Virus record (IMG/VR): IMGVR_UViG_3300029911_000017
Location: 1-64,000 of that record
Reading direction: 5' to 3' (one strand)
Length of the DNA stretch: 64,000 bases
Source: a virus
Below the pieces are notes generated by a model that worked only from the letters and a program-made list of their open reading frames with translations, was not told where the DNA came from and did no database searches. The position numbers and the translations under genes were made by a program. Every line of letters starts with the position of its first letter. Positions within the stretch are counted from its first letter, which is position 1. Shown here piece by piece: positions 22,330 to 29,244 of this stretch.

Positions 22330-22652
22330 TTGTATATGCTATTAAAATATTGAAAGTTAAATATAGTAGAAATACCCTACCTAATAAGTTTGTTAGAGTA
22401 GTTATTAAGTATATCGAATTTTATGATAGGGAAGGTTACTGTGATGATGAAGAACAGACTAGTATTGAACCTGTAGATTTATACCAAGCCTCTTTGTATC
22501 TTAGTAAAGAAGCTGTGGAACAAGAAATTAAAAGGGTAAGGATGATAAAAGAAGCGTACAAATACGAAATAGTTGAGATAGAATTAGCTGAGTTAAGTAA
22601 GCCTGAAATAAGAATAGAGAACCAGTACAGAAGATTAGATCTAGAATTATAA
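22326..22652 (+). CDS. hypothetical protein with the island's C-terminal tail, 108 aa
   Basis: A soluble, charged protein with an acidic loop (GYCDDEEQTS) and helices (SKEAVEQEIKRVRMIKEAY). It ends EIRIENQYRRLDLEL, a variant of the shared tail. Unlike most, it is not followed by a cysteine-repeat gene but by the phosphatase, so the tail is not merely part of the junction with the cysteine-repeat head. Function unknown. Confidence 0.62.
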   Translation: MIVYAIKILKVKYSRNTLPNKFVRVVIKYIEFYDREGYCDDEEQTSIEPVDLYQASLYLSKEAVEQEIKRVRMIKEAYKYEIVEIELAELSKPEIRIENQYRRLDLEL

Positions 22653-22657
22653 ACAAT

Positions 22658-23098
22658 ATGCCTAAAGCCACAAATATAAATTGTCATGCCGCCAAAGATA
22701 TCAATAAACTACCAGATAACACAGTATTGATATCAATAAATGAAGAATATGAGCCACTTTATCCTTTAAAGTTGGATAGAGAGTCAGAAAATGTGTTAAC
22801 TTTAAGATTTACTGATATAACTGCACCTTTAACTCATGAAGGCGAAATGTATCATCCTATTAGTGCTGAAGATGCTTTTAAAATATTAAAGTTCATTGAT
22901 AAGCATTTAACCAAAGATTTCATAGTTCATTGTGCAGCTGGGGTATCTAGAAGTTCAGCTATTTGTCTCTATCTACATATTATGCATTCATATGTGTTAA
23001 AAGACAATTTTTGGCTTTCTTCTTCACCTAATTGCTATGTACTTGGTATGTTAATGCGGCGTAAGGTTGAGCAGGAATCTATGTTAGACGAGATTTAG
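22658..23098 (+). CDS. dual-specificity-type protein phosphatase
   Basis: The 146-aa protein carries the Cys-dependent phosphatase loop HCAAGVSRSSA (HCx5R[ST], residues about 91-101) and a preceding helix IDKHLTKDFIV. This is the compact dual-specificity / tyrosine phosphatase fold. The general-acid Asp is probably in the FTDI segment or nearby loop, but I cannot place it with certainty. It could dephosphorylate host proteins or small phosphorylated signals. It starts 5 nt after the preceding stop. Confidence 0.8.
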   Translation: MPKATNINCHAAKDINKLPDNTVLISINEEYEPLYPLKLDRESENVLTLRFTDITAPLTHEGEMYHPISAEDAFKILKFIDKHLTKDFIVHCAAGVSRSSAICLYLHIMHSYVLKDNFWLSSSPNCYVLGMLMRRKVEQESMLDEI

Positions 23099-23099
23099 T

Positions 23100-23345
23100 A
23101 TGTCAGATCCAAATCCTCGTATCTTTCCTACTCGATTTCGGCTTTTGAGTAATATGGAAGTCATAATAACTAAAGAAATAGATGTACAGTGGTGGGGTGA
23201 TCTACATTATTTATTCGATGTAATTATAGAAGATAATAATAACTACTTTTTAGTATATAATAAAGTAGGAGAGACACAGGTTAAAGCTATTATAAAAAGG
23301 AGAGAACTTAAACAGTATAATGGTGAATACTATGAAAATAACTAA
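23100..23345 (+). CDS. hypothetical protein, 81 aa
   Basis: A small beta-rich protein (MSDPNPRIFPTRFRLL...), starting 1 nt after the phosphatase stop. It contains VQWWGDLHYLFDVIIEDNNNYFL and a basic RRELKQ near the end. It ends EYYENN, overlapping the start of the next cysteine-repeat gene by 14 nt in a junction shared with 7425-7450. Function unknown. Confidence 0.55.
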   Translation: MSDPNPRIFPTRFRLLSNMEVIITKEIDVQWWGDLHYLFDVIIEDNNNYFLVYNKVGETQVKAIIKRRELKQYNGEYYENN

Positions 23346-23664
23346 AAGAGATGATAGATGGTATGACGAAAACGATAATAGTTGGTCTACAGAAGAATCA
23401 GCTACTCAATTCTCACCTACTCTAACTAATTGTATTAGTTGTAGAGATTGTAGATGGTGTAATGATTGTAGAGATTGTAGAGATTGTTATAATTGTAGTA
23501 ATTGTAGTAATTGTAGTAATTGTAGTAGTTGTACTTATTGTAGATGGTGTAATGATTGTAGTAACTGTATTGATTGTAGTGATTGGACTGATAATAAGAA
23601 GTATGAACCAGTAACTAGACCGTTTATAGATTGTAGAGATAGACTATTAGAACCAGATTTATGA
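23332..23664 (+). CDS. (Cys-x-x)n repeat protein, 110 aa
   Basis: Start at 23332 chosen to give the family head MKITKRDDRWYDENDNSW; an in-frame ATG 12 nt upstream would add MVNT. About 17 cysteines follow and then DWTDNKKYEPVTRPF and the tail CRDRLLEPDL, shared with the 18294 and 20812 copies. ATGA-coupled to the next copy. Confidence 0.8.
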   Translation: MKITKRDDRWYDENDNSWSTEESATQFSPTLTNCISCRDCRWCNDCRDCRDCYNCSNCSNCSNCSSCTYCRWCNDCSNCIDCSDWTDNKKYEPVTRPFIDCRDRLLEPDL

Positions 23665-24059
23665 AAATAACAAAAATAGCTAATAGATGGTATGACGAAA
23701 ACAATAATAGCTGGGATACTGAAGAAGCAGCTACTTTATATTCACCTACCCTAACTAATTGTTATAATTGTAGTAATTGTAGTAATTGTAGTGTTTGTAG
23801 TGATTGTAGTAATTGGTGTAGTAATTGTAATGATTGTGATAGTTGTAGAGATTGTATTAATTGTAATAATTGTGGTAGTTGTAGTAGTTGTAGTAATTGT
23901 AGGAGTTGTTGTAGGTGTAGTGATTGTGATAATTGTAAGTTTATTGCTTCTTTATTTGATAGAGTTGAAGTTGATGCAAGTTTAATTGAAAGCTGCAAAG
24001 AAAATTTAGTTAGAGAAGAATTTGACTTAAACAATAGAAAACTGGAAATAGAACTATGA
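23661..24059 (+). CDS. (Cys-x-x)n repeat protein, 132 aa
   Basis: The head is KITKIANRWYDENNNSWDTEEA. About 21 cysteines follow, with two departures from the strict period (SNWC and RSCCRC). A distinctive linker (FIASLFDRVEVDASLIESC) precedes the tail EEFDLNNRKLEIEL. ATGA overlaps on both sides. Confidence 0.8.
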   Translation: MKITKIANRWYDENNNSWDTEEAATLYSPTLTNCYNCSNCSNCSVCSDCSNWCSNCNDCDSCRDCINCNNCGSCSSCSNCRSCCRCSDCDNCKFIASLFDRVEVDASLIESCKENLVREEFDLNNRKLEIEL

Positions 24060-24328
24060 AGACACTATACGAATTTGAAGAACAACAAAAAGAACTTATA
24101 GCTGCTTGTGAGAGAGAAGCTAAAGCTAAATTAGAAGGCAAAAATGTATTTATGGATACTTTTGCGCATCGGTTTGAAGATATAGTTGAAGAAATACAAA
24201 GAGATGCTAGGAGAGAAGGGGTTAGAGATTGTATAAGGGATATACATATGTGTAAATCAGTTCAATCTAATCCAGACATTATTTATACCCATGAATTAAT
24301 AATAGCAAGATTAATTAAACTATTATGA
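24056..24328 (+). CDS. helical hypothetical protein, 90 aa
   Basis: A strongly charged, mainly helical protein (EFEEQQKELIAACEREAKAK...), with an Arg-rich centre (EIQRDARREGVRDCIRD). No family recognised. It is coupled by ATGA to neighbours on both sides. It lacks the shared tail. Confidence 0.58.
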   Translation: MKTLYEFEEQQKELIAACEREAKAKLEGKNVFMDTFAHRFEDIVEEIQRDARREGVRDCIRDIHMCKSVQSNPDIIYTHELIIARLIKLL

Positions 24329-24426
24329 ACATATATGAAGTAGTAGATAAATATGAACTAGCACAATATATTCTAAATGAAAATATACCTAATACAGGTT
24401 CTAAAACTAAATGGTTTTCTATATGA
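24325..24426 (+). CDS. very small ORF, 33 aa, possibly frameshifted part of the next gene
   Basis: Its ATG overlaps the preceding stop as in the rest of the operon (MNIYEVVDKYELAQYIL...), but it ends after 33 codons while the next frame already opened at 24377. The arrangement suggests either two overlapping small genes or one original gene broken by an indel near 24410. Confidence 0.4.
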   Translation: MNIYEVVDKYELAQYILNENIPNTGSKTKWFSI

Positions 24427-24670
24427 TAATGCTGATGAAATTCGGTATTTAGCAGTGAATTCTTATATAGACTATACAACAAGGGAAGTAAAAAATGCTA
24501 GAGTATTTGAAGATAGAGAAAAAATTGGAGACGAACTATATGAAATTACACTAATGAATAGTTTTAATTTTCTCGTTACTAAAATTCTTGAGTTTGAGCT
24601 AGTAGAATTTAAAGGTAATAAGTCAATTAGAAGTGAGGGAGGAGAGAGAAGATTAGAACTAGACTTATGA
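24377..24670 (+). CDS. hypothetical protein with the island's C-terminal tail, 97 aa
   Basis: A soluble charged protein whose start lies inside the preceding 33-codon frame. The middle has TTREVKNARVFEDREKIGDEL. The end SIRSEGGERRLELDL is shared with the otherwise different protein at 21686. The stop overlaps the next cysteine-repeat gene. The true N-terminus is uncertain if a frameshift links it to the 24325 frame. Confidence 0.55.
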   Translation: MKIYLIQVLKLNGFLYDNADEIRYLAVNSYIDYTTREVKNARVFEDREKIGDELYEITLMNSFNFLVTKILEFELVEFKGNKSIRSEGGERRLELDL

Positions 24671-25146
24671 CAATAACTAAAATAGATAATAGATGGTATG
24701 ACGAAAACAATAATAGTTGGTCTACAGAAGAACTAGCTACTACTGACTCTCCTACCCTAACTAATTGTAGTAGTTGTAGAGATTGTAGATGGTGTAGGAA
24801 TTGTATTCATTGTAAAGGTTGTATTGGTTGTATTGATTGTTATGATTGTAATGATTGTAGTAATTGTAGTAGTTGTAGTGGTTGTAGTAGTTGTATTGAT
24901 TGTAATCGTTGTAGTGATTGTACTGGCTGTATTGATTGTAGTTATTGTAGTTATTGTAATAATTGTAGTGAGTGTAGTAACTGTAAAAACTGTTATAAAT
25001 GTAATACCTTTTCTTTTTGTAGAAACTGTGCTTTTGGTTTTAAGAAAAGCTATTATAAACCTATGAAGTATAAACGTAGAGCTAAGAAGAGTAAAATTAG
25101 ACAGGAATATGACATTAATGATAGAAGATTGGAGATTGAACTGTGA
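24667..25146 (+). CDS. (Cys-x-x)n repeat protein, 159 aa
   Basis: The head is TITKIDNRWYDENNNSWSTEEL. About 29 cysteines follow, interrupted once near the end (KCNTFSFCRNC). A basic linker (KKSYYKPMKYKRRAKKSKIRQE) precedes the tail DINDRRLEIEL. The Lys/Arg linker is like those in the 26083, 27163 and 27752 copies and may bind nucleic acid. It is followed by a gene using a GTG start in a GTGA overlap. Confidence 0.82.
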   Translation: MTITKIDNRWYDENNNSWSTEELATTDSPTLTNCSSCRDCRWCRNCIHCKGCIGCIDCYDCNDCSNCSSCSGCSSCIDCNRCSDCTGCIDCSYCSYCNNCSECSNCKNCYKCNTFSFCRNCAFGFKKSYYKPMKYKRRAKKSKIRQEYDINDRRLEIEL

Positions 25147-25388
25147 TAGCAAACCATATAATATTAACCAGCTGTTACTTAGTAGTAGGGATACTTATAG
25201 CTTTAAGAACTGTTATTGAATATACTGACATCCATTACTATCCTAAGAAGTGTAAGTTAATATTATTTATCCTAGTAATTGCCATATATGCTGTAATAGA
25301 TGTAACAATTTGGCCTTTATATGCAATTTTAGGTTTGATATCAGGAATAAGAAGATTAACCAAAGAATTTTTTAAGAATAACAACTAG
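25143..25388 (+). CDS. small membrane protein, 81 aa, GTG start
   Basis: Two hydrophobic segments (HIILTSCYLVVGILIAL and LILFILVIAIYAVIDVTIW) with a short charged loop, followed by a basic tail. The start codon is GTG, overlapping the stop of the upstream cysteine-repeat gene (GTGA). Function unknown. Confidence 0.55.
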   Translation: MIANHIILTSCYLVVGILIALRTVIEYTDIHYYPKKCKLILFILVIAIYAVIDVTIWPLYAILGLISGIRRLTKEFFKNNN

Positions 25389-25419
25389 ACAAACAAACAA
25401 ATTAACGTATAATAAACAT

Positions 25420-26052
25420 ATGAAATTAACATCAATAACATCAATAATGGCAGTAATTAGTCTATGCACTATTTCTGCTTTCGGTCAAACTAATGTCACT
25501 CAAGTCCCAAACTTGATGGCCAACATTCCTGTCTCAACAGCTGTGCAGGCTATCTATCAGGACATTGCAAATTCTGGTATTATGCAGGCAACTAATTGGG
25601 GAGTTAGTCCTTATGGTACTTATGCACCTAAGTCAGCTAACAAATATGGTGGTGGTGTATTGGCAGTATATAATGTCCCAACACTTACCGGGTCTTTAGG
25701 AGCAGTTGGTGCAGTGTTAGGGGCAGATTGGTTGGGGTCCTGGTCTTTGGTCAGTGGTTCAGTAACTCTTTCAACACCTACGCATCCATTAGCATCAACA
25801 TCACTATTAAACTGGCTTCCTACCGGTATTCGTAACATTGAAGCTGATCCTATTGCTATTGCTGGTATCGGAACACCCTTATCTGGGTCATCTGGGGCAG
25901 CTGAGTTGTGGGATATAGGATACAACGTTGATATTTATAATACTGCTACTAGTAAAGTCGGCGCTGGGTTTACTTGGGGTGAATGGATCAATGCCGGAAC
26001 TGAGTCTGGACATAGATATCACTTATTCGTTAGTTGGAAATACAACTTCTAA
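25420..26052 (+). CDS. exported outer-membrane-type protein, 210 aa
   Basis: A signal peptide (ITSIMAVISLCTISAFGQ, cleavage after Gln or Gly-Gln) precedes a Gly/Ala/Ser-rich mature chain with amphipathic strands. The end HLFVSWKYNF has the aromatic C-terminal residue typical of outer-membrane barrels. A recurring style with the 5027 protein suggests a related role at the host surface, perhaps blocking re-infection. It is not overlapped by its neighbours, unlike the rest of the island. Confidence 0.58.
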   Translation: MKLTSITSIMAVISLCTISAFGQTNVTQVPNLMANIPVSTAVQAIYQDIANSGIMQATNWGVSPYGTYAPKSANKYGGGVLAVYNVPTLTGSLGAVGAVLGADWLGSWSLVSGSVTLSTPTHPLASTSLLNWLPTGIRNIEADPIAIAGIGTPLSGSSGAAELWDIGYNVDIYNTATSKVGAGFTWGEWINAGTESGHRYHLFVSWKYNF

Positions 26053-26082
26053 TTTAGTTAGAGTAGTTTATACTACTACACT

Positions 26083-26406
26083 ATGAAACTAACAAAAAGA
26101 AATGATAGATGGTATGACGAAAACAATAATAGTTGGATAACAGAACAACTAGCTACTCTACACTCACCTAATCTAACTAATTGTAACTGGTGTAGTGATT
26201 GTAGTAATTGTAATAATTGTAATAGTTGTAGTGATTGTAGTGATTGTAGAGATTGTTATATGTGTGTTAATTGTAGGAGTTGTAATCATCTTGCAAATAA
26301 GAAAAACTATAAACCACAACCTATTAAATCTAAGAAAAAGAAGAAAATTACTAAAATTAGACAAGAATACAATATTAACGATAGAAGATTGGAACTAGAA
26401 TTATGA
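26083..26406 (+). CDS. (Cys-x-x)n repeat protein, 107 aa, short array
   Basis: The head is KLTKRNDRWYDENNNSWITEQL; 12 cysteines; a Lys-rich linker (KPQPIKSKKKKKITKIRQE) and the tail YNINDRRLELEL. The sequence before the ATG (ACTACTACACT) matches that before the 1134 copy, where it codes for the end of the C39-like protein. The cassette therefore appears to have been copied together with its leader. ATGA-coupled to the SGNH gene. Confidence 0.8.
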   Translation: MKLTKRNDRWYDENNNSWITEQLATLHSPNLTNCNWCSDCSNCNNCNSCSDCSDCRDCYMCVNCRSCNHLANKKNYKPQPIKSKKKKKITKIRQEYNINDRRLELEL

Positions 26407-27101
26407 AAATAATAGCAGATGGTGATAGTTGGAACAGCTACCCACTTCCTTTCTCTGGTGGTGGGTTGGCTGATCATTTAGCTGTTGTGTTAGATATTGA
26501 TATTGAAAACTATGCCCATCCCGGTGATAGTACTGAAGAAACAATGGGCTTAAAGAAGAGATTAAAGTTGGAACAATATCTACCAAACAGTGATATCTTA
26601 TTATTCTCAGGTGGTGGTGATGATTTTGTGGGTGATCAGCTTCCTATATTTCTAAATGATAATAAGGATGGAAATATTAATAAAGCCATAGATCTTGATA
26701 GACTTGATGCAGCCATGGATCTTGCTATAGCAGATTATGAGGATCTGTTTCAGTTAAGAGATGAAATAGCTCCTAACTGTCTCATAATTACACATAGCTA
26801 TGATTTTCCTGTTCCTGAAATGATTGGTAATGGTGTATTGTGGTTAGGTCCTTGGATTAAACCTGGGATGGATCATTGTGGCTGGACTAATCCTAAAGAT
26901 GCTGCTGATATAACGAAGCTTATTCTTTTAGAATTTGAAAGAAGAATAAGTTTGCTCAGTCTACCTAATCATCTTCATATTAATTTTCAAGGAACATTAA
27001 CTACTTCTGACTGGGGTAATGAAATACATCCTAATAGTAGTGGTTGGAAGAAGTTAGCTAATCAAATTAAATTGAAATTAGTCCATTATTTAAATAAATA
27101 A
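26403..27101 (+). CDS. SGNH/GDSL-type hydrolase
   Basis: The 232-aa protein begins IADGDSWNSYP, which gives the nucleophile Ser of block I (GDSW variant). ILLFSGGGDDFVG fits the Gly/Asp block III. NEIHPNSSGWKKLA near the end supplies the Asx-x-x-His block V. The set points to an esterase or deacylase of the SGNH superfamily, the 'GDSW-x-x-Y' subgroup. There is no signal peptide, so the substrate is cytosolic or it acts after lysis. It ends just before a strong terminator. Confidence 0.78.
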   Translation: MKIIADGDSWNSYPLPFSGGGLADHLAVVLDIDIENYAHPGDSTEETMGLKKRLKLEQYLPNSDILLFSGGGDDFVGDQLPIFLNDNKDGNINKAIDLDRLDAAMDLAIADYEDLFQLRDEIAPNCLIITHSYDFPVPEMIGNGVLWLGPWIKPGMDHCGWTNPKDAADITKLILLEFERRISLLSLPNHLHINFQGTLTTSDWGNEIHPNSSGWKKLANQIKLKLVHYLNK

Positions 27102-27116
27102 TATCAATCTTAACAT

Positions 27117-27140
27117 AGCCTCCTACAAAATTAGGAGGCT
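27117..27140 (+). terminator. intrinsic terminator after the SGNH gene
   Basis: AGCCTCCTA and TAGGAGGCT form a 9-bp stem around CAAAAT, followed by ATTATCATTT. It closes the run from 26083 and separates it from the last two cysteine-repeat copies. Confidence 0.72.
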
Positions 27141-27162
27141 ATTATCATTTACAAACAGCACT

Positions 27163-27576
27163 ATGAAACTAAGAAAACGAAATAATAGATGGTATGACGA
27201 AAATAATAATAGTTGGATAACTGAAGAATCAGCTACTCAATACTCACCTACCTTAACTAATTGTTATGATTGTAGAGGTTGTAGTAATTGTAGTAGTTGT
27301 AGAGATTGTTATAATTGTAGTTATTGTAGTAGTTGTAGTAATTGTAGTAGTTGTATTAATTGTTATAATTGTAGTGATTGTAGTAATTGTAGAAATTGTA
27401 TTAGTTGTAGTCGTTGTAGTGGTTGTAGTATTTGTAAAGGTTGCAAACAGTCAATAGAATTAGACTTTAAGAAAAACTATAAACCACAGCCTATTAAATC
27501 TAAGAAAAAGAATAAAATTGCTAAAATTAGACAGGAATACAATATTAATGATAGAAGATTGGAGATTGAACTATGA
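27163..27576 (+). CDS. (Cys-x-x)n repeat protein, 137 aa
   Basis: The head is KLRKRNNRWYDENNNSW; about 21 cysteines; then KGCKQSIELDFKKNYK, a Lys-rich linker and the tail INDRRLEIEL. The first half is the same in DNA as the 20812 copy and the second half as the 27752 copy, making it a clear recombinant. ATGA-coupled to the next gene. Confidence 0.82.
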   Translation: MKLRKRNNRWYDENNNSWITEESATQYSPTLTNCYDCRGCSNCSSCRDCYNCSYCSSCSNCSSCINCYNCSDCSNCRNCISCSRCSGCSICKGCKQSIELDFKKNYKPQPIKSKKKNKIAKIRQEYNINDRRLEIEL

Positions 27577-27755
27577 TAATAAACAATAAAAATACAATCG
27601 ATGATACTTATATATTGGTTGATAAGATAAATGGAACATTAAATTTTGAAGACCTTACCATAGTTGATTTAAGTGATGATGAAGTTAGAATACTTAATTA
27701 CGCTTATGCTTTAAATGGTAGTTCTTTACGTTATATTTCAGTAACACAATCATGA
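27573..27755 (+). CDS. hypothetical protein, 60 aa
   Basis: A small acidic protein (MIINNKNTIDDTYILVDKIN...) with a likely beta-hairpin start and helical end. It is sandwiched by ATGA overlaps between two cysteine-repeat genes. No family recognised. Confidence 0.55.
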   Translation: MIINNKNTIDDTYILVDKINGTLNFEDLTIVDLSDDEVRILNYAYALNGSSLRYISVTQS

Positions 27756-28129
27756 AACTAACAAAAAGAGCTGATAGATGGTATGACGAAAACGGTAATA
27801 GTTGGATAACTGAAGAACTAGCTACTACATATTCACCTACCTTAACTAATTGTTATAATTGTAGAGATTGTAGTAGTTGTAGTAATTGTAGTAGTTGTAT
27901 TAATTGTAGTTATTGTAGTGATTGTATTAATTGTAATAGTTGTAGAAGTTGTAGTCGTTGTAGTGCTTGTTATAATTGTATAGGTTGTAAAGGTTGCAAA
28001 CAGTCAATAGAATTAGACTTTAAGAAAAACTATAAACCACAGCCTATTAAATCTAAGAAAAAGAATAAAATTGCTAAAATTAGACAGGAATACAATATTA
28101 ATGATAGAAAGCTAGAATTAGAATTATGA
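27752..28129 (+). CDS. (Cys-x-x)n repeat protein, 125 aa
   Basis: The last copy of the family. The head is KLTKRADRWYDENGNSW; about 17 cysteines; the KGCKQSIELDF module and Lys-rich linker are shared with the 27163 copy; the tail is INDRKLELEL. ATGA overlap with a very small frame that ends the island. Confidence 0.82.
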   Translation: MKLTKRADRWYDENGNSWITEELATTYSPTLTNCYNCRDCSSCSNCSSCINCSYCSDCINCNSCRSCSRCSACYNCIGCKGCKQSIELDFKKNYKPQPIKSKKKNKIAKIRQEYNINDRKLELEL

Positions 28130-28233
28130 AACTTCACATATTATATAATATAGCAACAATGGCAGATATTAAGTTGACTAAGAATGAAGCTAGACCACTT
28201 AATTATAGCCCTCCCAGATATGTTCTGTTTTAA
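28126..28233 (+). CDS. very small ORF ending the island operon, 35 aa
   Basis: A 35-codon frame whose ATG overlaps the last cysteine-repeat stop (MKLHILYNIATMADIK...). It ends eight bases before the terminator hairpin. It keeps the ATGA coupling of the operon, which supports translation; nothing is known of its role. Confidence 0.42.
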   Translation: MKLHILYNIATMADIKLTKNEARPLNYSPPRYVLF

Positions 28234-28240
28234 TCTACCT

Positions 28241-28271
28241 AAGGTGATAGCTGCAAAGCACACCTTTTTTT
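28241..28271 (+). terminator. intrinsic terminator ending the cysteine-repeat island
   Basis: AAGGTG pairs with CACCTT followed by a run of T residues. An alternative outer stem uses TGATAGCT (28245-28252) and AGCTATCA (28272-28279). The T-run makes this the clearest intrinsic terminator in the window. Confidence 0.75.
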
Positions 28272-28325
28272 AGCTATCAGTAAGTTTGCCTTGAATATAG
28301 ATTAACTTGATTGTATTATATAGTT

Positions 28326-28877
28326 ATGTCAGCTATTATCTCATTGTGTGAAAGGAATGGTGTTATACCAGGCTTGATTACAGAGAATATAAGCTCAATT
28401 AGTTGGAAAGCTGTAGATGATGTTACTACTCCATATAGTTCTTATAATGCTGTCCTCAATCTAGGCAATAATAGCTATACTGTATATAATTATTTTAAAT
28501 TTACTGGAGTATTTACAAGTATAGGAAATGTATCAGTTACTCATTTAACCGGTACCCTCCCTTCCGGAGTGAAATTAATGTCGAATCCAACTATAACTCA
28601 AACTAGTAATAGACCACTTTATATTACACCTACTACAGCAACTACCTCCATCACCTCCAATGATTTAAGTAGTGTAGGTAGTTCAGTTAATCTGTTAATA
28701 GGTCCTGCTCCTAATAATGTAGATGGTGCTGGAGCTGATGGTAAGTCTAATGCAGCTGGTAATTCAGGAACTCCATTATATAGCACATATTTTATAACTC
28801 AATTACAAGTAGCCATCAATGCCAATGCTGGAGATTTAAACAATGTAATACTCCAGGTAAGTTATAATGAAGTTTAA
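28326..28877 (+). CDS. putative virion protein, 183 aa
   Basis: Start taken at 28326 (MSAIISLCERNG) rather than 15 nt upstream. The protein is Ser/Thr/Asn-rich and beta-prone, with VTHLTGTLPSGVKLMSNPTIT and a Gly/Ala/Asn-rich loop (NNVDGAGADGKSNAAGNSG). This composition is typical of small tail or head decoration proteins. It is the first gene after the island terminator, leading into the fibre genes. Confidence 0.5.
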   Translation: MSAIISLCERNGVIPGLITENISSISWKAVDDVTTPYSSYNAVLNLGNNSYTVYNYFKFTGVFTSIGNVSVTHLTGTLPSGVKLMSNPTITQTSNRPLYITPTTATTSITSNDLSSVGSSVNLLIGPAPNNVDGAGADGKSNAAGNSGTPLYSTYFITQLQVAINANAGDLNNVILQVSYNEV

Positions 28878-29241
28878 ATATTTATACAAAGTAGTTTATA
28901 ATGATGGGTCTACTTATGAACAGAATGAGGAAGATATTTCTATTATAGATCCTACTAAAAGCTGTTATTCTGATCTTAAATTGGATGAAATTAAGACATT
29001 TACTCTCTATAATGACGAAAACTGGTTTAGTTTGGACCTAGCTACATTAACATTTTATTTTAAAAAGCATATAATATTTAAACCAACCCATACTAATCCT
29101 AACTATATAAAATTGAAGCACTTTAGAAGAAATACTATAACTATCCAAAGTGACGGTAAAATAATTAATACTGAGTATCATTTAGGTTATACTGGTGAAG
29201 ATGATGGAAAACTTATAGGCGAGACGATAATCATAACATAA
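28867..29241 (+). CDS. hypothetical protein, 124 aa
   Basis: A charged beta-rich protein (MKFKYLYKVVYNDGSTYEQNEED...) overlapping the previous gene by 11 nt. It contains KHFRRNTITIQSDGKII and ends GETIIIT. It resembles small hypothetical proteins often found near phage fibre genes. No motif to assign function. Confidence 0.52.
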   Translation: MKFKYLYKVVYNDGSTYEQNEEDISIIDPTKSCYSDLKLDEIKTFTLYNDENWFSLDLATLTFYFKKHIIFKPTHTNPNYIKLKHFRRNTITIQSDGKIINTEYHLGYTGEDDGKLIGETIIIT

Positions 29242-29244
29242 TTT

